A stretch of DNA of 25,095 nucleotides from Bacillota bacterium (GCA_023459675.1 JAEWTC010000009.1:1-25095), one strand, 5' to 3'. Positions 1 to 7,326 are shown, counted from the first letter of the stretch. Translations and numbers: made by a program. The notes: generated from the letters alone by a model not told the origin.

Positions 1-659
1 CCCTTCGCGTCCAGAAAGGCGGCGGCGGCGCTGCCCGCCAAGGCCTGCGCGGCGTCCCGCAGGGTAAGCATGAGGCTGGGGTCGTCCTGCGGGCAGGCAA
101 TTCCGCCGTCACCGGCCAGCATGCAAACCGCGCAAAGGTAGTGTTCCGCATCCAGGGAAAGCTCCAGCAGGGCCGCCTTTTCCTCAAACTCGCCCCGGCG
201 GATCTCGTTGGTCACCAGGCGGTTAAGCGTGTTGGTGCGCATCAGCTCCAGCCCGTGATACAGCTGGGACGTGCGGAATATTTCCTCGTCGATGCCGCTG
301 ACGAGGTTGCTTAAGTTGGATATCAGTTCGTCCGTATCGATGGGCTTGAGAAGATAACCGTCCACGCCCAACCGGATCGCGTCCTTCAAAAACTGCGTGT
401 CGCTGAAGCCGCTGAGGATGATGATCTTGATGTTCAGCTCCCGTTGACGGATCTCCTTGATCAGCGAGATGCCGTCCATTTCCGGCATACGGATATCGGT
501 AATCAGGATATGCGGGGGCGTTTGCAGCATCGCCGCCAGCGCGTCCGCCCCGTTATGCGCTTCTCCCGATATTTCCAGCCCCAGGCTGTCCCACTCGATG
601 GTATCCCGCAGCCCTTTGCAGATGAGCGGCTCATCGTCAGCGATGAATACCCTGTACAT
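1..659 (-). CDS. YesN/AraC-type response regulator (3' part outside window)
   Basis: N-terminal 219 residues of a response regulator. The receiver domain fills about residues 1-120: acidic pair D8/D9 (FIADDEP), phospho-acceptor D55 in ILITDIRMPEMDG, the switch Ser in LSGFSD, and K105 in YLLKPID. A linker with the start of a ligand-like middle region follows, and the frame runs off the window edge. The expected C-terminal AraC-type DNA-binding domain would lie to the left and is not seen. The ATG at 657-659 lies inside the end of the sensor kinase gene (23-bp overlap), so the two are probably translationally coupled. Pairs of this kind usually control sugar ABC transporters and glycosidases in Firmicutes. 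The family call is firm. The YesN assignment rests on the partner kinase type. Confidence 0.88.
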   Translation of the reverse strand, partial: MYRVFIADDEPLICKGLRDTIEWDSLGLEISGEAHNGADALAAMLQTPPHILITDIRMPEMDGISLIKEIRQRELNIKIIILSGFSDTQFLKDAIRLGVDGYLLKPIDTDELISNLSNLVSGIDEEIFRTSQLYHGLELMRTNTLNRLVTNEIRRGEFEEKAALLELSLDAEHYLCAVCMLAGDGGIACPQDDPSLMLTLRDAAQALAGSAAAAFLDAK

Positions 660-2466
660 ACTGTTCCATCTCCTCCTTCGCCATCACCGGCAGCGTAAGC
701 TCCACGCGCGTTCCGGCGCCGGGCCGGCTTGCGACGCGTAAGCCGTAGGGTTCGCCGAATAAAATGCGGATGCGCTGATGAACGTTGCTCAGGCCGATGT
801 TGCCGGTGGGCTGCACGTCGTAATGCTGCGCCAGCGCGTCGGTGATCTCCCGCACCTTGTCCGGGTCCATTCCCTTGCCGTTGTCCGTTACGGCGATCAT
901 CAGCTTATCCTCCGCGAGGCTTCCTTCAATTTCAATGCTCCCGCCGGACGGCAGATCTCCCAGCCCGTGCTGGATGGCGTTTTCGATGATTGGCTGCAGG
1001 GTGAGCTTGAGGATGCCAAGCCGCAGCAGGCCGCTTTCCACCTTGATAACGATGCCGAACGCGTTGCTGTAACGAAGCGTTTGCAGCTCGATGTAGGAAC
1101 GCACATAGTCGATCTCTTCCCGCAGTTCCACAGCAAACCCGCTGGTACGGATGTTCCAGCGGAACATGCTGCCCAGAATGTGGATCATTTTGGCCGTCTG
1201 CTGGTCCTGGTTCATCTGTGCCGTGATGCGGATGGATTCCAGGGTGTTGAACAAAAAGTGCGGGTCGATCTGCGCCTGCAGCGCTTTCAGCTCTGCGGTT
1301 TTAGTTCTGATTTCAAAAATATACACGTTGCGGATATACTCGGCAAGCTTCGCGCACATGGTGCTGAAGCTCTGCTCCAGATAGCCGATCTCATCGTTGG
1401 TGCCCACCACGATATGCGTGTCCAGCTTTCCGTTTTCCACGTCCTTCATGTTGCGCACCAGAGAGCGGATTCTCTTGGCCAGCATTGAAGCCGAAACCAG
1501 GCCGATGATCATGGTCAGCGTTACGCATACAGCGATTACCTGATTGATGCTGACGCGGATATGGTCGGTCTCCTGTTTGATAATCCGTTTGTCCACGATA
1601 TCGACGAAGGTAAAACCGCTTTTCTCGGAATAGCGTTTGTTGACGATGTAGCGGTCGTTGGTGCTCAGGTCGGTCAGCCCCGTGGCCATGTAGGCGTCGT
1701 AGGGGAACGGCTGCCCCGTGAGCGCGCCCGAGGAATCGAAAATCGCCAGCCCGTTTTGCCCGATCACGAAGATGTTGCCCAGAAAGCTGGGGGAATCCTT
1801 GTAGGCGGCCCGGAAAAAATCGGCGCGTATGTTTACGACGGCAACGCCCAGCGGCTCGTCAAAGCGCACGGCGTTTTCATCAAACAGGAACAGCTTGTAG
1901 CTGATCACGGGAACGTTGTTCACGCTTGCGGAGTTGATGTATTCGGGTATGTAGTTGGGAACGATTTCCATTTGATTGCGTATGGCGCCGCTGCCGATGA
2001 AATCCGGCCGGTAAAAGTCGTACCCGATGGATACGTCCCGGTTGCGGATGTTGGAGCAGAAGTATACTTCGCGGTCGTGGTAGTCAATCAGCAAAATGTC
2101 CGCAATCGCCGAGTTGGCGCTGCAGGTATCCTGCAGGTACCCCGTGATCACGCTTCGCTTGTTGCTGTCGTCCCTCTGTGCTTCTTTCACGGGGTTGATA
2201 TAATCCACGATGCTGTAATTGCTGTTGAAGTATTGCTTCTGGTACAGGCGCACAAAGATGCTGTTCACGTCCTGGTAGCGCTCGTCGCTGTAGTTTTTCA
2301 CCTTGGCGATCACCTCGCTGTCGAAACGGGATTCCATGTCCGACAGGATTTCCACCATGTTGGAGGTCACCAAATACGACGTCAGACCCAGCCCCAGAAA
2401 AATGATCAGGCAGTACGTCAGCATCAGCTTCAGGTAATACTTGTTTTCGAGGATAAACTTATGCAC
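637..2466 (-). CDS. YesM/LytS-type sensor histidine kinase
   Basis: Membrane sensor kinase of 609 residues. A first membrane segment lies at about residues 12-36, an extracellular sensing region at about 37-305, a second membrane segment at about 306-330, and a HAMP linker with NDEIGYLEQSF at about 357-367. The His_kinase motif DPHFLFNTLESI carries H403 as likely phospho-acceptor. The HATPase part has IIENAIQHG (N496) and DNGKGM (D528). The DPHFLFN block is characteristic of YesM/LytS kinases. The GTG start at 2466 has a good GAGGGGG ribosome site about 9 bases upstream. It begins 19 bp after the stop of the GH31 gene, so the two are likely cotranscribed, and the sensed ligand is probably related to that enzyme's substrate (inference). 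Confidence 0.93.
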   Translation of the reverse strand: MHKFILENKYYLKLMLTYCLIIFLGLGLTSYLVTSNMVEILSDMESRFDSEVIAKVKNYSDERYQDVNSIFVRLYQKQYFNSNYSIVDYINPVKEAQRDDSNKRSVITGYLQDTCSANSAIADILLIDYHDREVYFCSNIRNRDVSIGYDFYRPDFIGSGAIRNQMEIVPNYIPEYINSASVNNVPVISYKLFLFDENAVRFDEPLGVAVVNIRADFFRAAYKDSPSFLGNIFVIGQNGLAIFDSSGALTGQPFPYDAYMATGLTDLSTNDRYIVNKRYSEKSGFTFVDIVDKRIIKQETDHIRVSINQVIAVCVTLTMIIGLVSASMLAKRIRSLVRNMKDVENGKLDTHIVVGTNDEIGYLEQSFSTMCAKLAEYIRNVYIFEIRTKTAELKALQAQIDPHFLFNTLESIRITAQMNQDQQTAKMIHILGSMFRWNIRTSGFAVELREEIDYVRSYIELQTLRYSNAFGIVIKVESGLLRLGILKLTLQPIIENAIQHGLGDLPSGGSIEIEGSLAEDKLMIAVTDNGKGMDPDKVREITDALAQHYDVQPTGNIGLSNVHQRIRILFGEPYGLRVASRPGAGTRVELTLPVMAKEEMEQYVQGIHR

Positions 2467-2485
2467 GCAGGCGTTCCCCCTCTCG

Positions 2486-4852
2486 CTAGGAAAGGCTTAC
2501 GGTTTGAGGCTCTCCGCGGTATTGGATGCCGCCAATCGCGCGGATCCCGCCGCCGGTGATAAGCTTTACGGTAAACCGCATATCGCATGGCAGCTTGCCC
2601 TCCGCCCGGCCGAGGGTCAGGGTTTTGTCCTGCGTCCGGTATTGGAGCGGCACCAACGCATAGGCGCCGTCCTCGTAGGCGTAGCCGTCTCCGCCGTCGG
2701 CATACAGGGCGAAACTGCCGTCCGCGCCGTCGTAAACGAAAAGCTCCGAAGCCGCGCCGTTTTGCTCGTCCGCATAGGTGATCGGCGCGGACAGCGGCAG
2801 AATCGCCCCCCCCCTTACGAAGAGCGGCATTGTTGCAAGCGGCGCGTTGCAGACAACCGTCTGCCCGCCCGCATACGCCTTCGAGGTCCAGAAATCATAC
2901 CACAGGGTTCCGGCCGGCAGATACACGGGCCAGGTTTCGTCCGTATCCTGCAGCGGGGTGCTGTTTGGCCCGTAGTACATCGGCCTGGTCACGGGACATA
3001 CGAGCAGCGAGCGCCCCAGCATAAAGCTGCCGCCGATGCCGCGGACGTTTGCGTCATGGGCGAAGTCAAACATCAGGCTGCGCATGAGGGTATCGTTTGC
3101 AAAGGTAACGCCTGCGGCGGAGGAATAGATATAGGGCAGCAGCCGGTACCGCAGCCGGATGAACCGGAGGATCGCATCGTAAAACGGCTCGCCCGGGTTG
3201 CCGAAACACCACGGCTCACGCGGCGTATCGGTGCCGTGCGCGCGGAAAACGGGCAAAAACGCGGCGTATTGCAGCCAGCGCACATAAAGCTCCCGGTAGC
3301 CCAAATCGCGAACGCCCTCGTTATAATCGCCGTTCCAGAACCAAAGTTTCGCCGGGTTGCCCGCCTGATCGCAGCCGCGGTTCTCATACTGATCCTTAAC
3401 GGTGAAAAAGCCGCCGATATCCAGCGTCCAAAACGGCTGGCCGCTCATGCAGAACTTGATGCCCTCGGTGATCTGCGCACGCAGAACCGACCACTTAGCG
3501 CTGATGTCGCCGGACCAGGCCACCACGCCGTACCGCTGCCCGGCCGCGTAGGTGGAGCGGGTGAGGTTCACTACGCGCTTGCCGCTATCCTGTTTGCGCC
3601 AGTTCTCATAAATCCCCTGCGCGTGGAAAAGGCCGTAGGTGTTGAGGCGCGTCCAATCCATGGACTTTTGGGAATCGGTTACGATCAGCTGATAGCGCAG
3701 CGCTTCGGGCCGCTTGTCTGCGCCGTTCCAGTCCGCGTCCGAAAACGGCTCCGCGTTATCGCACCACCAGGCGTCTATGCCCGCGCGGAACCATTCCTCG
3801 TCGCACTGTTTCCAGTACAGGTCCCGGCCCGCCTGCTCAAAGGCGTTATAGGTGGAAGAGTTGGGCAGCAGCAGCCCCTGCCCCATAAATTCTGCGTAGT
3901 TCGAACCATTCGGAGCCATATTCGGCCAGATGGAAACCATCAGCCGGACGTGCGCCGTATGCAGCGCGTCCGTGAGCGCTTTCAAATCGGGATAGCGCTT
4001 CGGGTCGGCATGTTTCTCGCCCCAAAGCCCCGCCTCCCAGGTATGCCAGTCCTGCACCAGGCAGTCCACGGGAATATCAAGCGCCCGGAACTTGGCCGCG
4101 GCCTCCAGCAGCTCCTGCGTCGAATGATACCGCTCCTTGGATTGGATGTAGCCAAACGCCCAGCGCGGTAGCATCGGCGTGCGGCCGGTGAGCGCGCGCA
4201 GCGTTGCGATGATCTCGTCGAAATTCTCCCCGGCAATCACGTAATACGAAAGCTGGGAAACGGTCTCCAGCTCGAAACACATCACGCCGTCCTGCTCGCG
4301 AAACGTCATCGCGCTTTCGGTGTCAATCAGCAGCCCGTAGTTGGAAGACGAGATCAGAAACGGGATGGAGATCTTCATATTCGTCTGATACAGATACTCC
4401 GTCTGCCCGCGGTAATTATAAACGCCGTTCTCGTGCTGCCCAAGGCCGTACAGGCATTCGTCCGCGGATATCTGGAATGAAAGCCCGCCGTGATAGGCGC
4501 TTTCCCCGGGCGTCTGCCGCGCGTTCTCAATATAGGCCACGTCGCCGTTGGCCGTATGCTTATGCCGGATGACCGGCGTTCCGTCGACCGTATACCGATA
4601 GGTGGGCTTGGGTTCCAGCACGTGCCCGGTTTCCGTAAGCAGCAGCTCCCCGTTTTTACCCGTAAACTGAATATGGCCGTCGTGCTGCGCAAAGTGAATT
4701 TCTGCGTGCGTAGGCGACGGAACAAAGTCGTCCGCAATCAGCGCGCTGCGGAGCGGCTGGCTGCCGGCCGGCACGTATTGCACGCGGAGCACGTGATCGG
4801 CGATCTGTTTGAGGACCGGGGTCAACGCGAGGTTCTTTTTCGGGGTGCGCAT
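2486..4852 (-). CDS. GH31 family alpha-glycosidase (alpha-glucosidase or alpha-xylosidase)
   Basis: A 788-residue glycoside hydrolase. The N-terminal beta-sandwich spans about 1-220 and the (beta/alpha)8 barrel starts near MLPRWAFGYIQSKERY (227-242). The catalytic nucleophile is D365 in AWWCDNAEPF, and the acid/base is D449 in YGVVAWSGDI. PFWTLDIGGFF and FLPVFRAHGTDTPREPW are further GH31 landmarks, followed by a C-terminal beta domain. No signal peptide is visible, so it is probably cytoplasmic and acts on imported oligosaccharides. Length and motifs resemble the alpha-xylosidase branch, but alpha-glucosidase cannot be excluded from sequence alone. The ATG at 4852 has GGAG about 9 bases upstream. 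It is the first gene of a probable operon with the two-component genes. Its own promoter is unclear: a weak candidate lies close upstream and a strong one about 800 bp away. Confidence 0.93.
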   Translation of the reverse strand: MRTPKKNLALTPVLKQIADHVLRVQYVPAGSQPLRSALIADDFVPSPTHAEIHFAQHDGHIQFTGKNGELLLTETGHVLEPKPTYRYTVDGTPVIRHKHTANGDVAYIENARQTPGESAYHGGLSFQISADECLYGLGQHENGVYNYRGQTEYLYQTNMKISIPFLISSSNYGLLIDTESAMTFREQDGVMCFELETVSQLSYYVIAGENFDEIIATLRALTGRTPMLPRWAFGYIQSKERYHSTQELLEAAAKFRALDIPVDCLVQDWHTWEAGLWGEKHADPKRYPDLKALTDALHTAHVRLMVSIWPNMAPNGSNYAEFMGQGLLLPNSSTYNAFEQAGRDLYWKQCDEEWFRAGIDAWWCDNAEPFSDADWNGADKRPEALRYQLIVTDSQKSMDWTRLNTYGLFHAQGIYENWRKQDSGKRVVNLTRSTYAAGQRYGVVAWSGDISAKWSVLRAQITEGIKFCMSGQPFWTLDIGGFFTVKDQYENRGCDQAGNPAKLWFWNGDYNEGVRDLGYRELYVRWLQYAAFLPVFRAHGTDTPREPWCFGNPGEPFYDAILRFIRLRYRLLPYIYSSAAGVTFANDTLMRSLMFDFAHDANVRGIGGSFMLGRSLLVCPVTRPMYYGPNSTPLQDTDETWPVYLPAGTLWYDFWTSKAYAGGQTVVCNAPLATMPLFVRGGAILPLSAPITYADEQNGAASELFVYDGADGSFALYADGGDGYAYEDGAYALVPLQYRTQDKTLTLGRAEGKLPCDMRFTVKLITGGGIRAIGGIQYRGEPQTVSLS

Positions 4853-4920
4853 CTTTCCATCTCCAATACTTTATCGGGTAGTTGCAGCGGTAACCAATTG
4901 CGGATCAAATGCAGGGCGCA

Positions 4921-4939
4921 TACCCCGCCTGCCGGGGTA
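4921..4939. repeat. perfect inverted repeat (TACCCCG-5-CGGGGTA)
   Basis: Seven-base arms with a five-base loop, about 70-90 bp upstream of the GH31 start. No T tract follows on either strand, so it is not a typical intrinsic terminator. As RNA it would form a hairpin in the GH31 leader, or it could be a protein site in DNA. Confidence 0.5.
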
Positions 4940-5230
4940 AACGCAGGGTATTGCTTTCCCTGGATGCCTTGCAGGACAGTACCTTCAACCGGTTGCCGAT
5001 CCGGCAGCTGCGTATGCGCGGCGGCCTAATCTCCGGCCCGGCCCCGTCCAGCGTGTGAATGACGACCAGTTCCTACCGCCCGCCGGGAAAACCCAAAGGA
5101 ATACCATCCGGGGGAAACCTTGCGGGAGTGGCGCTGCAACCGGTTGCAGATCCGGCAGCGCGAACATGCGGTAGCTTGATCTCCGGCCCGGCCCTGTCCA
5201 GCGCTTGAATGATGATCAGCTTCTCCCGCC
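4924..5230. repeat. degenerate tandem duplication, unit about 150 bp
   Basis: Two copies lie end to end, about 4924-5076 and 5077-5230. The best-conserved 95 bases are 4986-5080 versus 5137-5230, both starting with CAACCGGTTGC and sharing ATCTCCGGCCCGGCCC and GTCCAGCG. By eye this part is roughly four-fifths identical. The preceding parts (for example CGCCTGCCGGGG versus CGCCCGCCGGGA) also align, more weakly. The offset is 150-151 bases, close to a multiple of three. Confidence 0.6.
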
Positions 5231-5587
5231 AGCTAAGCGCTTTGCGCTCGGCCGCCTGCCGGTTCCGGGGCAACAGCCGGGTTCTGGCAAGCCTGACGTC
5301 CGAACTCCAATGGATTTGTACGCGGGAGCGAGTCAGCGTATGGCCGTTACGCAGGGTAACCTCAAAGCTTACGCCTGCTGTCGGAGTTGTTGGTCGAAAT
5401 GAAAATCTGCTCTCCCGGCTTCAATCTAGCGCGGGTTGGGCTTGGCAGGCGTATGCCATGCTTCCGCTTTTCGCTTGCCGTGCCGCGCAAGCCCAGGCGT
5501 TTCTCAAATATCCAATGCAGCGCCGCCGTTCCCTGAGTTTGCCGCGCGTTGGGCGGAGATCGGCATTGCGGCCTTGCCGAACGCAAT

Positions 5588-5611
5588 CCATAGCGAAACG
5601 TTTCGCCATGG
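5588..5611. promoter_or_regulatory. 24-bp near-perfect palindrome, LacI-family operator candidate
   Basis: CCAT-A-GCGAAAC | GTTTCGC-C-ATGG: perfect two-fold symmetry except one base pair. The GAAACGTTTC core with a central CG is what LacI/GalR-family (and CcpA-like) regulators bind. It is centred about 38 bases downstream of the predicted start of transcription from the minus-strand promoter at 5644-5672, where a bound repressor could block elongation. The RNA would also form a hairpin, with outer CTTGCC/GGCAAG pairing possible. The binding protein is not encoded in the window. Confidence 0.5.
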
Positions 5612-5643
5612 AAGGCAAGCGCAAACCCCTTACTCTGTTTTGC

Positions 5644-5672
5644 ATTCTATCGTATCCTCCCGGGATAGTCAA
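5644..5672 (-). promoter_or_regulatory. sigma-A promoter, minus strand, TTGACT-N17-TAGAAT
   Basis: The -35 TTGACT (5667-5672) and -10 TAGAAT (5644-5649) are separated by exactly 17 bases, with transcription expected from about 5637 toward the GH31 gene. No gene begins for about 785 bases, so the product is either a very long GH31 operon leader or a non-coding RNA. The adjacent palindrome at 5588-5611 suggests repression. Confidence 0.6.
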
Positions 5673-5730
5673 CCAAGGAGGCGCAAAGAAAACCGGAAAC
5701 GACCGCGCCTTTTCACGGCTGCACGCCGCC

Positions 5731-6011
5731 GTTCCGGCGTCCCGCAAAGCCGGGAAAATGTTCCTGCGCAAGCCCTGCGGATGTACCGTCCCGGCGTTCC
5801 GCAAGGGCGGAAAATACGCCTGCGTAAGCCCTGCGGAGGTACCGGCTTGACGATCCGTAAGGCCGGGAAATGTTCCTGCGCAAACCCTGCGGAGGTACCG
5901 TCCTGACGTTCCGCAAAGCCTGAAAATGCTCTATTGCAAGTCTTGCGTAACCGTGTTTCCGGCGTTCCGTAAAGCCGGAAAATGTTCCTGCGTACGCTCC
6001 GTAGAGTATCC
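5731..6011. repeat. five tandem 56/57-bp repeats
   Basis: Units 5731-5787 (57 bp), 5788-5843, 5844-5899, 5900-5955 and 5956-6011 (56 bp each) are directly adjacent with no spacers. A shared unit reads roughly GGCGTTCCGCAAAGCCGG, AAAATGTTCCTGCGCAAG, CCCTGCGGAGGTACC. The first three units end in the same CCTGCGGA-GTACC block, and the last two have drifted. Unit 5 contains the perfect stem TTCCGGC/GCCGGAA around a 10-base loop, nearly kept in unit 1. The array sits between the tRNA-Lys terminator and the minus-strand promoter. Confidence 0.8.
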
Positions 6012-6042
6012 AATCCGACCAATGTTCCCGCCGGTCGTCGCT

Positions 6043-6103
6043 CTCCCGGACCGCCCGGGAGGGAATACTTGCTATTGCCATGTCAACCGCCGCTGCAGGC
6101 GGT
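6043..6103. repeat. two consecutive perfect hairpins
   Basis: 6043-6061 is CTCCCGG-ACCGC-CCGGGAG. 6086-6103 is ACCGCC-GCTGCA-GGCGGT and is flanked by direct GTCAAC copies. Neither has a T tract, so they are not standard terminators. They extend the structured zone beside the tandem array. Confidence 0.4.
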
Positions 6104-6144
6104 CAACCGGCAACCCGCAGCACGCCGCCTGCGCGCAGGAAACG

Positions 6145-6181
6145 AAAAAACCGCCTGAAACAATCGGTTTCAAGCGGTTTT
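6145..6181 (-). terminator. intrinsic terminator of tRNA-Lys
   Basis: On the minus strand AAAACCGC-TTGAAAC pairs with GTTTCA-GGCGGTTTT around a short CGATT-type loop and runs into T residues. It begins right after the encoded CCA of the tRNA. Confidence 0.85.
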
Positions 6182-6182
6182 C

Positions 6183-6258
6183 TGGTACACCATCAGGGAC
6201 TCGAACCCTGGACACCCTGATTAAGAGTCAGGTGCTCTACCAGCTGAGCTAATGGTGC
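6183..6258 (-). tRNA. tRNA-Lys (anticodon CTT)
   Basis: A 76-base cloverleaf. Acceptor arm GCACCAT pairs with ATGGTGT, discriminator A is followed by encoded CCA. The D arm is GCTC...GAGC, the anticodon loop CTCTTAA carries CTT between CCTGA and TCAGG, and the T arm has GGTTCGAGTCC. The anticodon reads AAG codons (lysine). It is a single-gene unit with a consensus promoter and its own terminator. Confidence 0.97.
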
Positions 6259-6282
6259 GCGGGCGCAAATGGCGCAAAAATT

Positions 6283-6310
6283 ATTATACGCGTTTTCAAG
6301 GGTTTGTCAA
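6283..6310 (-). promoter_or_regulatory. tRNA-Lys promoter, TTGACA-N16-TATAAT
   Basis: Fully consensus -35 (6305-6310) and -10 (6283-6288) hexamers with a 16-base spacer on the minus strand. The predicted start near 6276 gives a leader of about 18 bases before the tRNA. Confidence 0.9.
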
Positions 6311-6731
6311 CCCGTATTTCAGGGGGATCGCGTTGCATATTTTCGCGTACGCCTCCCGCGCGGAATACCGGAGGCGTGCTATACTGCATCACTGCCTTTA
6401 TTTACCTTCGAATGCGGCGCATGCCGGCGATGGTAAACGATCCTCTCTGCGCTTCGCCGCGCTCCGCTGCCACATCGTGCACGCCGCCTATTCGGAAGGG
6501 CTGGGTTACTGTGATTGCGCTGCACTGCGCGTTTCCGTTATCATAAGCAGCGGCTATAGGAGGAATGCGGATAACCCTTTTTGCGCTTCGCCGCTCTGCT
6601 TACCGGTATCGCGTGCACCTCTTCCGTGCGTGCCGGTCAGCCGTTATTGCGCTTCAAGGTTCGCCGTGATATCAATATAAGCCGAACCCATAAGGCGGCG
6701 GGGCGCGGTTGTAAACGGTGGGGGAAATGCC
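6311..6731. other. non-coding stretch with one hairpin and a weak direct repeat
   Basis: No convincing gene. An inverted repeat ACGCCTCC-13-GGAGGCGT lies at 6349-6377. A TGCGCTTCGCCGC block at 6448 recurs at 6582, and both copies are followed by a GTGCAC-containing stretch, which suggests an old 134-bp duplication. Several small open frames overlap here but show no family features. Confidence 0.4.
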
Positions 6732-6760
6732 TTGCGAATTGGTTTGGGTTCATGTATAAT
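6732..6760 (+). promoter_or_regulatory. promoter of the P-loop ATPase gene, TTGCGA-N17-TATAAT
   Basis: The -35 TTGCGA is at 6732-6737 and a consensus -10 at 6755-6760 with a 17-base spacer. The start is expected near 6767, giving a leader of about 60 bases to the TTG start at 6826. Confidence 0.75.
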
Positions 6761-6825
6761 GAGTGTGAAACGAATGGTTACGTTGCGGTAATCAAAATCG
6801 AAGAGATTTGAAGGAGGCGTTACCA

Positions 6826-7236
6826 TTGATTCAGGTGATTGCCGGCAGAAAAGGATCGGGAAAGACAAAGCGCATCATTGACTTGGCTAACAAAGCCAGC
6901 CAGGACTCCAAACATGATATCGTTTTTATCGACGACGATAACCGTTACATGTTTGACCTGCGTCACGAGGTGCGCTTTATGAATGCCTCGGAGTATGACC
7001 TGAACACCGACCAGATGTTCATCGGTTTTCTGGCAGGCGTGGTCGCACAGAATTTTGACGTGGGCCTGATTTTGATCGACGCGTTTAAAAAGCTCATCAA
7101 ACAGGATCTTGCGGATACGGAACCTTTCTTTAAGCGGCTGGAAACGATCGGCGAGAAACACAACGTGGATTTCGTACTGTCCATTAGCGACGCCCCGGCG
7201 GAGCTGCCGGATTTCATTCAAAAATACGTGATCTGA
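6826..7236 (+). CDS. small P-loop ATPase, function unknown
   Basis: A 136-residue protein opening with a Walker A motif GRKGSGKT at residues 7-14 and a hydrophobic strand ending in acidic residues (IVFIDDDN, about 32-39). A second hydrophobic strand, VGLILIDAF, may supply the Walker B acid. It is much shorter than a full AAA+ module and has no membrane segment. Similar short ATP-binding proteins occur in clostridia and are often loosely labelled as motility or twitching ATPases; I cannot assign a role. The TTG at 6826 is chosen because AAGGAGG (6811-6817) sits 8 bases upstream; the in-frame TTG at 6808 has no such site. It has its own promoter and terminator, so it is a single-gene unit. Confidence 0.82.
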   Translation: MIQVIAGRKGSGKTKRIIDLANKASQDSKHDIVFIDDDNRYMFDLRHEVRFMNASEYDLNTDQMFIGFLAGVVAQNFDVGLILIDAFKKLIKQDLADTEPFFKRLETIGEKHNVDFVLSISDAPAELPDFIQKYVI

Positions 7237-7252
7237 GCATAGGAAAGTCACG

Positions 7253-7280
7253 AGCGGAAGCTTTCGGGCTTCCGCTTCTT
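7253..7280 (+). terminator. intrinsic terminator after the P-loop ATPase gene
   Basis: AGCGGAAGC-TTTCGG-GCTTCCGCT forms a perfect nine-base stem followed by TCTT, 16 bases after the stop. The T tract is short, so some read-through into threonine synthase is possible. Confidence 0.75.
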
Positions 7281-7326
7281 CATCATAAAAAGCGGCGGGG
7301 CCGCGGCGATGTACGGGAGTGAGCCG

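Larger units (their letters stand above)
4905..5420 (-). pseudogene. possible decayed reading frame with internal TAG
   Basis: One minus-strand frame stays open from 5420 down to a TAG at 5073-5075 and, ignoring that stop, continues in the same frame to TGA at 4905-4907. The frame reads through both ~150-bp repeat copies, and the two copies translate to similar peptides: LIIIQALDRAGPEIK and LVVIHTLDGAGPEIR. The differences include conservative I/V and K/R swaps. That pattern hints at past protein-level selection, which makes a decayed gene plausible. No start codon with a ribosome site and no recognised family was found. A second overlapping frame (5362-5586) may be an upstream part lost by a frameshift. 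Weak call. Confidence 0.2.
4853..6182. other. 1.3-kb gene-poor, repeat-rich block
   Basis: Between the GH31 start and the tRNA-Lys 3' end there is no open frame that looks like a conserved protein. The block holds two tandem repeat systems, a strong minus-strand promoter with a palindrome, and several perfect short hairpins, each listed separately. Open frames here are short, rich in Arg/Ala/Gly/Pro, overlap on both strands, and lack ribosome sites. This suggests decayed coding DNA, a non-coding transcript or a long regulated leader, not a working gene. Confidence 0.6.

Noticed and set aside
1561..2559. Long plus-strand open frame of 332 residues opposite the sensor kinase
   Set aside because: A shadow of the GC-rich kinase gene, which has clear family motifs. 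The frame has no ribosome site and a Val/His-rich composition typical of antisense frames.
2441..4171. Long plus-strand open frame of 576 residues opposite GH31
   Set aside because: Antisense of a gene with intact GH31 catalytic motifs. Arg/Pro/Ala-rich with no domain features.
5073..5075. TAG as a recoded sense codon (pyrrolysine or suppressor)
   Set aside because: The surrounding frame is not a recognised protein and no Pyl machinery is visible, so simple decay is the easier explanation.
5731..6011. CRISPR array
   Set aside because: The 56/57-bp units are contiguous and degenerate throughout. There are no constant repeats separated by unique spacers, and no cas gene is present.
5926..6252. 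Plus-strand open frame of 108 residues ending GTRTLDTLIKSQVLYQLS
   Set aside because: Its end is the antisense of tRNA-Lys and its start lies in the tandem repeats. This is a common mis-annotation.
6565..6669. 34-residue leader peptide after AGGAGG
   Set aside because: The ribosome site abuts the ATG with almost no spacing, no promoter fits, and the Arg-rich peptide lacks any attenuator-like codon run.
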